6,747 bases of DNA from an uncultured Collinsella sp. (GCA_900754275.1 CAAECF010000020.1:1-6747), one strand, 5' to 3'. Positions 1-6,385 are shown, counted from the stretch's first letter. Numbers and translations: made by a program. Notes: generated from the letters alone by a model not told the origin.

Positions 1-1805
1 CTGCCGACGCGCCCGTCCAGGATGCTACGACTTCCGAGGCCGTTTCTGCCGATGTCGAGCCCGCCGACGTCCGTCCTGGTCGCAGCCATCGTACTGCTGC
101 TAAGCGCACGTCCAAGGCCAAGGCTGCCAAGAAGGGTGCGTCCGAGGTTTCCGCCGAGACGACCGCCGATGCATCGACTGATGCCGCCGAGCCCCAAGAC
201 GTCGAACAGTCTGCGTCCGAGAAGCCCAAGCGCGGTCGCAAGAAGTCCGCTAAGGCCAAGGCCGTCGAGCAGCATGCCGAGGCCGAGCCGCAGGGCGATT
301 CCAATGCCGAGGCCAGCGATGATGCTTCGGCTAACGAAGACGCCTCCGCAACCGATGGCACCGCCCCCGTCGAGACCGAAGAGAGCGCTCGCCCCAACCG
401 CCGTCAGCACAAGCGCAACGACGAGCGTAATGACCGCAACGAGCGCAAGGACGAGCGTAACAACGATCGCCGCAACCGTCAGCGCGACCGCAAGCAGCGC
501 AATAAGGAGCGCAATGCCGCTCCGACTGAGCCCACGCTTTCGCGCGAGGAGCTCGCGGCCATGAAGGTCGCCGAGCTGCGCGAGAAGGCCAAGGAGTTCG
601 AGATCGAGACGACCGGCAAGAAGAAGGCCGAGCTCGTCGAGGAGATCTACACTACCGCCGCAAAGGCCGAGGGTTTCCGCGATATCAAGGGCATTCTGCA
701 GATTCGCCCAGACAGCTCCGGCATCATCCACGCCCATGGCTACATGAAGTCCAACGACGACGCCTTCGTGCCCGCATACCTCATCCGTTCCGCGCGTCTG
801 CGCACGGGCGATGTCATCGAGGGCTCGCTGCGTCCTTCGCGCGGCGGCGACAAGCGCGCCGGCCTCGCCAAGATCACGACCGTCAACGGCATGGATCCTG
901 AGCAGATTCGCAATCGCCCCAAGTTCGGCGACCTCACCCCGGTCTATCCCAACGAGCCGCTGCGCATGGAGCATGGCAAGGATTCCATTACCGGTCGTGC
1001 CATCGACATCGTGTCGCCGATCGGCAAGGGTCAGCGTGGCCTGATTGTGTCCCCGCCTAAGGCCGGCAAGACGACGATCCTCAAGAAAATCTGCCAGTCT
1101 ATCTCGATTAACAACCCCGAGGTGCACCTCATCTGCCTGCTCGTCGACGAGCGCCCCGAAGAGGTCACCGATATGCAGCGTTCCATCAAGGGCGAGGTTG
1201 TGGCGTCGACCTTCGATATGCCCGCCGACAACCACACTCGCGTGGCAGAGCTCGTCATCGAGCGCGCCAAGCGCATCGTGGAACTGGGCGGCGATGTTGT
1301 AGTTGTGCTCGACTCCATCACGCGTCTTGCCCGCGCCTACAACTTGGCGGCGCCCGCCTCAGGCCGCATCCTTTCGGGCGGCGTTGATTCGGCGGCACTG
1401 TATCCGCCCAAGCGTTTTCTGGGTGCAGCCCGCAATATCGAGAACGGTGGCTCGCTCACCATCCTGGCCTCCGCACTCATCGATACCGGTTCCAAGATGG
1501 ACGAGGTCATCTTTGAGGAGTTCAAGGGTACCGGCAACATGGAGCTCAAGCTCGACCGCGACCTGGCCGATCGCCGCATTTTCCCGGCCATCGACCCTGT
1601 TGCCTCGGGTACGCGCAACGAGGACCTGCTGGTCGACGAGCAGATGCGCCCGTTTGTCTTTGGTCTGCGTCGCATCCTCGCCGGCATGAACAATACCGAG
1701 CGCGCGGCCGCATCGTTTATCAAGGGCCTCAAGGGCACCAACACCAACCAGGAGTTCCTGGTGCGTTCGGCCAAAAAGCATAGCGACTACGAGCAGACGT
1801 TCTAA
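1..1805 (+). CDS. rho: Transcription termination factor Rho, 5' end missing (C-terminal 600 residues visible)
   Basis: Rho is a hexameric RNA-dependent ATPase/translocase that terminates transcription of untranslated RNA. The frame stays open to the left edge (first full codon at 3), so the start lies outside the window; beginning at the ATG at 561 would cut into the first helix of the Rho_N domain. Order by visible residue: disordered Lys/Ala- and acid-rich region (1-129); Arg/Asn-rich stretch without any hydrophobic residue (130-171, 15 Arg, 9 Asn); Rho_N helical domain (about 179-216, LSREELAAMKVAELREKAKE); cold-shock-like RNA-binding domain (about 223-285); RecA-like ATPase to the C-terminus. 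The ATPase is complete: Walker A PPKAGKTT (351-358), catalytic-Glu motif DERPEEVT (382-389), Walker B VVVVLDSITRLARAYN, a Q-loop ASGRILSGG, R-loop DTGSKMDE and the Arg-finger region DRRIFPAID. The usual RNP1 aromatics are missing: SSGIIH at 238-243 where E. coli has GFGFLR-type residues. Codon use resembles the neighbours. Identity is certain from the ATPase half. Confidence 0.98.
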   Translation, partial: ADAPVQDATTSEAVSADVEPADVRPGRSHRTAAKRTSKAKAAKKGASEVSAETTADASTDAAEPQDVEQSASEKPKRGRKKSAKAKAVEQHAEAEPQGDSNAEASDDASANEDASATDGTAPVETEESARPNRRQHKRNDERNDRNERKDERNNDRRNRQRDRKQRNKERNAAPTEPTLSREELAAMKVAELREKAKEFEIETTGKKKAELVEEIYTTAAKAEGFRDIKGILQIRPDSSGIIHAHGYMKSNDDAFVPAYLIRSARLRTGDVIEGSLRPSRGGDKRAGLAKITTVNGMDPEQIRNRPKFGDLTPVYPNEPLRMEHGKDSITGRAIDIVSPIGKGQRGLIVSPPKAGKTTILKKICQSISINNPEVHLICLLVDERPEEVTDMQRSIKGEVVASTFDMPADNHTRVAELVIERAKRIVELGGDVVVVLDSITRLARAYNLAAPASGRILSGGVDSAALYPPKRFLGAARNIENGGSLTILASALIDTGSKMDEVIFEEFKGTGNMELKLDRDLADRRIFPAIDPVASGTRNEDLLVDEQMRPFVFGLRRILAGMNNTERAAASFIKGLKGTNTNQEFLVRSAKKHSDYEQTF

Positions 1806-1842
1806 GTCGTCAACCGCACGCGGCGTTATTGCCGGCGCGATG

Positions 1843-1873
1843 AAGGGTCGGGGCTTGCGCCTCGGCCCTTTTT
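1843..1873 (+). terminator. Intrinsic terminator downstream of rho
   Basis: A 12-bp stem pairs 1843-1854 with 1859-1870 around a TTGC loop. It includes two G-U wobble pairs and ends in a T run (1869-1873). It begins 37 nt after the rho stop codon, is oriented for plus-strand transcripts, and should separate rho from the gene pair beginning at 2116. Confidence 0.85.
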
Positions 1874-1950
1874 ATATCGCCACTCGGCGCCAGTTATCGA
1901 CCATAAGACTGGCAAGCAGCAGGTTTCCCGTTTCAATCCGACATCGTCGC

Positions 1951-1979
1951 TTGCAATCGACAGGGCGGTTTCGCATAAT
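1951..1979 (+). promoter_or_regulatory. Sigma70-type promoter for the membrane protein-vanZ unit
   Basis: TTGCAA (1951-1956) and CATAAT (1974-1979) are separated by exactly 17 nt, close to the consensus TTGACA-N17-TATAAT (4/6 and 5/6 matches). The expected transcription start is near 1986, giving a leader of about 130 nt before the ATG at 2116. It lies after the rho terminator, and no better promoter was seen between 1874 and 2115. Assigned by sequence match only. Confidence 0.6.
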
Positions 1980-2036
1980 AGCTTTTAAGCTTCGCGACGG
2001 AAAACGCAGATGAAACGAACCATATACCGTTGCTTT

Positions 2037-2110
2037 GGGGCATAGCCCCGCTTCATCTTCTCTCGCGCAGCCAACTGAATGATGCGATTTGGGTGCTGGA
2101 AGATGGGGAG
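2037..2110 (+). promoter_or_regulatory. Structured 5' leader and ribosome binding site of the 2116 gene
   Basis: The Shine-Dalgarno-like GGGGAG (2105-2110) sits 5 nt before ATG 2116 and decides this start over the in-frame TTG at 2089, which has no comparable site. Upstream, GGGGC (2037-2041) and GCCCC (2045-2049) form a short hairpin with a 3-nt loop. Segment 2051-2060 can pair with 2099-2108 (10 pairs, two of them G-U), which would bury the first four bases of GGGGAG. The ribosome site is clear; the regulatory folding is inferred and may be chance. The leader matches no riboswitch class I recognise. Confidence 0.45.
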
Positions 2111-2115
2111 AGCTC

Positions 2116-3516
2116 ATGGCTTCTTCTGATGCAACACAACGAGCAGTCCTTGCCGGACTTTCGTGCGGGATCGGCCTGGCCGCCCCCGTGGTTATGTATG
2201 CCGCGACGCTGCCGTTTTCGTCGGTGAACGAGACGGTCGTGGCGGGTGCGGTTCCCTTCGCCGTGGGCGCGGTGGCGGGCGTGGGTATCTATGCCGCCTC
2301 GCTGGGCATCTCCGAGTACCGTGCGCAGCGTGAAGAGCGTCTGTTCCAGCCCGATGCCATGGGCGGTGCTGCCAATCTCAATCAACATCAAAGTGAGTTC
2401 AAGACCGCCTCGATTCCGGCTCAGCAGCAGGATGCGACTCCTTACGCTGCGGCTTCTGCTTCTCAGGCTCAGGCGGAGCAGTCTACCTCGGCATACCTTT
2501 CCGGCCTGACTGGTGCGTTCCAGCGCCGTCATGCCGATGATGGTGTCCCTACCATCGCTCGAGCCGCAGATGCTATGGACGAGGCCGAGGCTTGGTCCAT
2601 GATCGACAGTATGCTCGACGACGATTCGCCGGTGAGCTGCGACCCTGCACACTCGCGCGACGTCTATCAAGTCGCCATCGACGAGCTTACCAACGGCGGG
2701 CAGACCGGCTCCTTCAATCGTGACGACATCGCCGCCGCGGCGCGCGCCGTGTCGGGCTCCCAGGCCGCCCCTGCGGGCAGCACGGCGGCTTTCGTGGCAC
2801 TCGTTGCCAACGCGGCAGCCAATAACGCCTACAACGCTACCTCGGGCGACGCGAACGCTTCTGCCGATTATTCGTACGTTGATGAAGCCATTACCGCGGA
2901 CGAGGAGGCCGTTGCCGCCCGCCGTGCCGCCGAGAGCTCGCTTTGGGGCGCTCCTGCTCAGCAGCAGGCGGCTGAGGCTGCGCCGTACAACGCAAACCTC
3001 GCCAGCATGCCTATCATCTCCGGTGCCGCGGACATCGATCTTGACGACCTCGATGAACCTGCAGCCATCACCGCATCGATTGATGCCCAAGATCGCATCG
3101 ACACCGGCGACCTTCCGGACGCCTCGCTCGAGGTCGATGTCCCCATGGCCGATTACTCGGGCCACGAGGACATGTGGGCCGCCGCCACCGCGATTCTGGA
3201 TGAGATTGACGAGCCCGCTCCTGTTGCAGTCCCCACTCCCGTCGCTGCCCCTCAGCCTGCTGCTCCCGCCTATGTCGGCCGTCACAGCGCTGTGTTCCCC
3301 GAGGATACCGCCCGTATCTCGCGCGAGAGCATCGAGCGGGCCGAGGCTATTGCCGCCGGCATTATGGAAAATCGTCGTCACGAGCGCGTCAATCAGATCC
3401 TCGAGGAAGAGATCGAGCGCCTGCAGTCCTCTACCGCCAAGCGTACGGGCCGTGCCTATCTGAGCGTTATCGAGGGCGGTACCGCCAGCTTCGCGCCGCT
3501 CCGCGCGGAGGCATAA
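2116..3516 (+). CDS. Unrecognised membrane-anchored protein with two N-terminal helices and a long Ala/acid-rich tail
   Basis: I do not recognise this 466-residue protein. The start is the ATG at 2116 with GGGGAG 5 nt upstream. Two hydrophobic segments (about residues 9-34 and 40-65, rich in Gly/Ala/Val) look like a transmembrane hairpin with a short NET-containing turn, followed by the basic patch EYRAQREER (67-75), which suggests that the rest is cytoplasmic. Residues 80-390 are low in complexity: Ala, Gln, Asp, Glu, Ser, with acidic clusters such as DIDLDDLDEP (307-316) and a Pro/Ala/Val stretch around 366-386. Near the C-terminus, residues 398-438 form a charged, helix-prone segment with possible coiled-coil character, ending in a more conserved-looking piece (TGRAYLSVIEGG, 444-455). 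There is no catalytic motif, signal-peptidase site or sorting signal. The vanZ homologue follows after 7 nt, so the two are probably co-transcribed. A scaffold or envelope-associated role is possible but unproven. Confidence 0.8.
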   Translation: MASSDATQRAVLAGLSCGIGLAAPVVMYAATLPFSSVNETVVAGAVPFAVGAVAGVGIYAASLGISEYRAQREERLFQPDAMGGAANLNQHQSEFKTASIPAQQQDATPYAAASASQAQAEQSTSAYLSGLTGAFQRRHADDGVPTIARAADAMDEAEAWSMIDSMLDDDSPVSCDPAHSRDVYQVAIDELTNGGQTGSFNRDDIAAAARAVSGSQAAPAGSTAAFVALVANAAANNAYNATSGDANASADYSYVDEAITADEEAVAARRAAESSLWGAPAQQQAAEAAPYNANLASMPIISGAADIDLDDLDEPAAITASIDAQDRIDTGDLPDASLEVDVPMADYSGHEDMWAAATAILDEIDEPAPVAVPTPVAAPQPAAPAYVGRHSAVFPEDTARISRESIERAEAIAAGIMENRRHERVNQILEEEIERLQSSTAKRTGRAYLSVIEGGTASFAPLRAEA

Positions 3517-3523
3517 CTTCTGC

Positions 3524-3973
3524 ATGGTTAAGATCAATCGAAAATGGGCGGTCGTGACCTGCCTGATGGCGCTCTTGATCTGGGGCAATTCGCTGGTTCC
3601 CGGCTCGGGGTCGGGCTCGCTGAGCCTAACGGTCATGGAAGCTATCCGCGGTTTCCTGCACGGCGTGGGACTTCCATATGAATGGGTGACCAACTTTGTT
3701 GTTCGCAAGTGCGCGCATTTTACCGAGTATATGGTGCTCGGCATCCTGGCAACGCACGCTTTTGATTTTGAGGGCCGGCACACCTTTGACGTGCTGCTGC
3801 CCACGGCGGTGTTCCTGCTGCTGATTCCCTCGATCGACGAGACGATTCAGCTCTTTGTGCCGGGACGCGCCGGCATGATCACCGATGTGATGATCGACTG
3901 CTGTGGAGCGGCAATGGGCGTTGTGCTCCGATATCTCTTACGGTCGCTGATGTACGCCAAAAAGGCCGCCTAG
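3524..3973 (+). CDS. VanZ family membrane protein
   Basis: This is a 149-residue integral membrane protein of the VanZ-like family, named after the teicoplanin-resistance accessory protein of vanA clusters. Most chromosomal members have no proven function and do not indicate glycopeptide resistance by themselves. Family hallmarks are visible: NSLVPGSGSG after the first helix (about 8-26), RKCAHFTEYMVLG (61-73), DE at 105-106, and QLFVPGRAGMITDVMID (109-125) leading into a Gly-containing last helix. Four hydrophobic segments are likely (about 8-26, 66-80, 88-104, 117-140). The start ATG lies 7 nt after the upstream stop; GGAGG (3507-3511), inside the end of the upstream gene, is a 12-nt-spaced ribosome site, so translational coupling is plausible. 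No van resistance genes (vanH, vanA, vanX) are in the window. The stop codon lies inside the terminator stem. Confidence 0.92.
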   Translation: MVKINRKWAVVTCLMALLIWGNSLVPGSGSGSLSLTVMEAIRGFLHGVGLPYEWVTNFVVRKCAHFTEYMVLGILATHAFDFEGRHTFDVLLPTAVFLLLIPSIDETIQLFVPGRAGMITDVMIDCCGAAMGVVLRYLLRSLMYAKKAA

Positions 3974-4005
3974 GACGTATTGTTTGGTCCTAGGCGGCCT
4001 TTTTT
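3959..4005. terminator. Strong bidirectional terminator between converging genes
   Basis: An uninterrupted 18-bp stem pairs 3959-3976 with 3987-4004 around a 10-nt loop. The arms begin with five A and end with a T run, so each strand reads as a GC-rich hairpin followed by T residues. On the plus strand it ends the membrane protein-vanZ transcript, with the vanZ stop codon (3971-3973) inside the left arm. On the minus strand it can end the kinase transcript, whose stop is at 4088. Confidence 0.92.
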
Positions 4006-4087
4006 ATTTGAGGGCTTATATGAGGCGTGGTGGCGTCGTTCCATTGGTCGGATTTGCTGGGCGCGCCACACCCCGTGGGTGCGTCTG

Positions 4088-4978
4088 TTACTGAAGCGCC
4101 TGTGCGCCCAGGGCAAGGCAACCCATGATGCCCTGCTTGCCCTCGAGGCTGTTGTTGACAATGTAGGTATCGATGTCGTTGACCTCGGGCGTGACGATAT
4201 AGCCGTTGAGCATTTCGGCACATTTCTTGCGTGCGAGCGGCACGATGGGGGTGTGGTCGGCCACGCCGCCGCCGATGATGATCTTTTGCGGCGCGTAGCA
4301 CAGCGTGTAGGTCATGAGCGCCTGTGCCAGATAGCCGGCGAGCAGGTCCATGGCCTCCGGGTCATCGGCCATGTCTCCGGCGCTCTTGCCATCCCAGCGC
4401 TTTTTAACGCCGGGGCCGGCGATGAGGCCCTCGAGACAGTTGTCGTGGAAGGGGCAGGCGCTGTGCTCGCCAATGGTGTCGCGCGGGTCGCGCGTGACCA
4501 GGATGTGGCCGGCCTCGGGATGCATCATGCCGTGCACGAGCTTACCGCCCGAGAGCACGCCGGCGCCCACGCCGGTGCCGATGGTCAGGTAGACCACGTC
4601 GGTGAGGCCCTTGGCGCAACCAAACGTGACCTCGCCCAGGCAGGCGACGTTGACGTCGGTATCGTAGCCGCAGGGGATATTGAGCTCGTTTTGGATAGTG
4701 CCCAGCAGGTCAAAGTAGCGCCATGCCGTTTTGGGCGTCTCCAGGATCTTGCCGTATTGGGGCGAGGCAGGGTTGACTGCGGTGGGGCCAAAGGCGCCGA
4801 TGCCCAGCGCGGCGATGCCCTTGTCGGCAAACCATGCGTTGACGGCCTCAACGGTCTCCTGCGGGGTCGTGGTCGCGATCTGCTCGCGCTCTAGGACCGT
4901 ACCGTCCGCATAGCCCGTGGCGCAGACCATCTTGGTGCCACCGGCCTCGAGCGCTCCGATAAGCTGCTGCTCTGCCAT
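4088..4978 (-). CDS. ROK family sugar kinase, probable fructokinase (zinc-type)
   Basis: This 296-residue kinase probably phosphorylates fructose or a related hexose with ATP, feeding cytoplasmic glycolysis. It shows the complete ROK fold signature: phosphate loop EAGGTK (11-16), YDTDVN (105-110) with the catalytic Asp at 108, LTIGTGVGAG (131-140), HPEAGH (153-158) and IIIGGGV (233-239). The zinc site is intact: His158 with CPFHDNC (175-181), followed by LEGLIAGPG, a pattern typical of the fructokinase branch (B. subtilis YdhR/GmuE, ScrK-like), not of glucokinases or ROK repressors. There is no N-terminal DNA-binding domain, so it is an enzyme and not a repressor. The length is normal for the branch. 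ATG 4978 is preceded by AGAGAGGAA (4983-4991 on the minus strand), a good ribosome site. It is separated from the aminotransferase upstream by a terminator and appears to have its own promoter. Substrate is inferred from family and is not certain; mannose or other hexoses are possible. Confidence 0.93.
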   Translation of the reverse strand: MAEQQLIGALEAGGTKMVCATGYADGTVLEREQIATTTPQETVEAVNAWFADKGIAALGIGAFGPTAVNPASPQYGKILETPKTAWRYFDLLGTIQNELNIPCGYDTDVNVACLGEVTFGCAKGLTDVVYLTIGTGVGAGVLSGGKLVHGMMHPEAGHILVTRDPRDTIGEHSACPFHDNCLEGLIAGPGVKKRWDGKSAGDMADDPEAMDLLAGYLAQALMTYTLCYAPQKIIIGGGVADHTPIVPLARKKCAEMLNGYIVTPEVNDIDTYIVNNSLEGKQGIMGCLALGAQALQ

Positions 4979-5016
4979 AGTATTCCTCTCTCTGGGACGA
5001 GTTGCTCCGTGACTAA

Positions 5017-5034
5017 AGTATAGAGCTCTAAACT
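5017..5034 (-). promoter_or_regulatory. Kinase promoter -10 box overlapped by a palindromic operator candidate
   Basis: On the minus strand TATACT (5022-5017) matches the -10 consensus at 5 of 6 bases and lies about 39 nt before the kinase ATG. The expected -35 position (around 5040-5045) is poor. The -10 box lies within an 18-bp inverted repeat, AGT-A-TAGAGCTCTA-A-ACT (5017-5034), perfect apart from one symmetric pair. A dimeric repressor bound here would block RNA polymerase, which would fit sugar-inducible control. No regulator gene is in the window, and the repressor family cannot be named from the site. Confidence 0.45.
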
Positions 5035-5053
5035 ATTTAAGAAAGCGCTATAG

Positions 5054-5094
5054 AAAGAAGCCTCGCAACGCGGCGGGCGGTGCGGGGCTTCTTT
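5054..5094 (-). terminator. Terminator downstream of the aminotransferase
   Basis: A 14-bp stem pairs 5054-5067 with 5081-5094, with one imperfect position (an A-C mismatch in the minus-strand RNA, G-U in the plus-strand RNA) and a 13-nt loop. In the minus direction it starts 26 nt after the aminotransferase stop and ends in TTCTTTCTAT, an interrupted T tract. It probably limits read-through into the kinase gene. Confidence 0.7.
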
Positions 5095-5119
5095 GGTTGC
5101 TTTAGTTGCCGGGCCGTCC

Positions 5120-6301
5120 TTACCCGCGCGGCTTGATTTTATCACGTAGCGACTTGAGGTTCTCCAGCGCCGCGTTAAGCGTCTCGTCTCGCTTGGCAAA
5201 GTGGAAACGAATCAGATGGTTGACGGGCTCGCGGAAGAAGCTCGAGCCGGGCACGGCGCCCACGCCCACCTTAGACGCGAGGTCCTCGCAGAATTCGAGG
5301 TCGCTGTCATAGCCAAACTCAGAGATGTCCATCATGACGTAGTAGGCGCCCTGCGGCACGTTGTGCGTGAGGCCGATGCTGCCGAGTCCCTGACAGAACA
5401 GGTCGCGCTTGGCGGTGTAGAGGTCGAGGACCTCCTGGTAATAGCTGTCGTCGAAGTTGAGGGCGGTGACGACAGCTTCCTGCAGGGGAGCGGCGGCACC
5501 CACGGTGAGGAAGTCGTGGACCTTCTTGATGCGCTCGGTGATCTGGGCCGGGGCAATGGTGTAGCCCAGACGCCAGCCGGTGATGGAGTACGTTTTGGAC
5601 AGCGAGCTGCAGCTGATGGTTCGCTCGAACATGCCGGGCAGCGTGGCCATATAGACGTGCTCGTGGGGCGCGTAGACGATGTGCTCGTACACCTCGTCGG
5701 TGATGCAGTAGGTGTCGTACTTTTTGCAGAGGTCGGCGATAAAGGTGAGCTCCTCGCGCGTAAAGACCTTGCCGCAAGGGTTGGAAGGGTTGCACAGGAC
5801 GATGGCCTTGGGGTCGTTGTCGCGGAAGGCCGCCTCGAGTGTCTCGCGGTCAAAGTCGAATGTGGGCGGGTTGAGCGGCACGTAGATAGGCTCGGCACCC
5901 GAAAGGATCGTGTCGGCGCCGTAGTTCTCGTAGAACGGCGAGAAGATGACGACCTTGTCTCCGGGGTTCGTAACCGTCATCATGGCGGCCATCATGGCCT
6001 CGGTGGAGCCGCAGGTGACTACGATATTCTCGTTGGGGTTTACCGACATGCCCATAAAATGCTCCTGCTTGGCGGCAAGCGCCTCACGCATGGCCTGGGA
6101 GCCCCAGGTGATGGAGTACTGGTGGTAAAGCGGCTTGGGGTCGGTGGCGATGGTGCTGAGGCTATCGAGCAGCTGCGCTGGGGGATCGAAGTCAGGGAAG
6201 CCCTGCGAGAGATTGACAGCGCCGTACTTATTGGAGATGCGTGTCATGCGGCGGATGACCGAATCGGTAAACGTTGCCGTGCGGTTGGAGAGTTCTTTCA
6301 T
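5120..6301 (-). CDS. PLP-dependent class I/II aminotransferase
   Basis: This 393-residue cytoplasmic enzyme transfers an amino group from an amino acid to a 2-oxo acid using pyridoxal phosphate. Fold type I landmarks are all present: NLSQGFPDFDPP (30-41), the phosphate-cup segment CGSTEA (97-102), NPSNPCG (171-177), ITDEVYEHIVY (200-210; Asp202 contacts the pyridine nitrogen, Tyr205 the PLP oxygen), SLSKTYSITGWRLGY (233-247) with the Schiff-base Lys236, and carboxylate-binding Arg365 in LIRFHF. The SQGFPDF signature resembles the kynurenine/methionine/aromatic aminotransferase group (YbdL-, KAT- or MtnE-like). The exact substrate cannot be read from sequence, and no methionine-salvage or biosynthetic partner lies nearby. 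I chose ATG 6301 because AAAGGA (6307-6312) lies 5 nt before it; the in-frame ATG at 6319 has no such site. Length is normal. No convincing promoter was found upstream. Confidence 0.93.
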   Translation of the reverse strand: MKELSNRTATFTDSVIRRMTRISNKYGAVNLSQGFPDFDPPAQLLDSLSTIATDPKPLYHQYSITWGSQAMREALAAKQEHFMGMSVNPNENIVVTCGSTEAMMAAMMTVTNPGDKVVIFSPFYENYGADTILSGAEPIYVPLNPPTFDFDRETLEAAFRDNDPKAIVLCNPSNPCGKVFTREELTFIADLCKKYDTYCITDEVYEHIVYAPHEHVYMATLPGMFERTISCSSLSKTYSITGWRLGYTIAPAQITERIKKVHDFLTVGAAAPLQEAVVTALNFDDSYYQEVLDLYTAKRDLFCQGLGSIGLTHNVPQGAYYVMMDISEFGYDSDLEFCEDLASKVGVGAVPGSSFFREPVNHLIRFHFAKRDETLNAALENLKSLRDKIKPRG

Positions 6302-6306
6302 GACGG

Positions 6307-6312
6307 TCCTTT
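6307..6312 (-). promoter_or_regulatory. Ribosome binding site deciding the aminotransferase start
   Basis: The minus strand reads AAAGGA here, followed by a 5-nt spacer and ATG 6301. The alternative in-frame ATG at 6319 has its nearest purine-rich site (AGGAG, 6338-6342) 18 nt away, too far for normal initiation, so the six extra residues MLERTV are probably not made. Confidence 0.75.
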
Positions 6313-6385
6313 CGAGCATTTGCAGTGGGGCAAGTTTACTCCTATGAAACCGGTGGGATTTGCTCGAAATGGTCTCGAAAGACTC

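Noticed and set aside
22..564. A 180-codon open frame overlapping the start of the visible rho region
   Set aside because: It is Pro/Arg/Ser-rich in a different frame from Rho. The rho frame is open across the same stretch and joins directly to the Rho_N domain, and its codon third positions are GC-rich.
1872..2117. An 81-codon minus-strand open frame in the gap between rho and the membrane protein
   Set aside because: It starts within the ribosome site of the opposing gene, covers its promoter and leader, and encodes no recognisable domain.
2053..3804. A 583-codon open frame on the minus strand opposite the unknown membrane protein and vanZ
   Set aside because: It lies antisense to two better-supported genes with good ribosome sites, a promoter and a shared terminator. 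Its product is low in complexity, rich in Arg/Gly, and has no recognisable domain; long antisense frames are common opposite GC-rich genes.
3524..3973. Reading the VanZ homologue as a glycopeptide-resistance determinant
   Set aside because: No vanH, vanA/B, vanX, vanR or vanS genes are nearby, and VanZ-like proteins are widespread in bacteria without such resistance.
4069..4081. Small CACCC-CGT-GGGTG hairpin just after the kinase stop as its terminator
   Set aside because: Only 5 bp with no T tract on the minus strand; the strong hairpin at 3959-4005 is a much better terminator for the kinase transcript.
3980..4894. A 304-codon plus-strand open frame opposite the ROK kinase
   Set aside because: It begins inside the terminator loop and is antisense to a gene with a complete ROK signature; the product has no recognisable motif.
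6317..6319. An upstream ATG giving a six-residue longer aminotransferase
   Set aside because: No ribosome site at a suitable distance, whereas ATG 6301 has AAAGGA 5 nt upstream.
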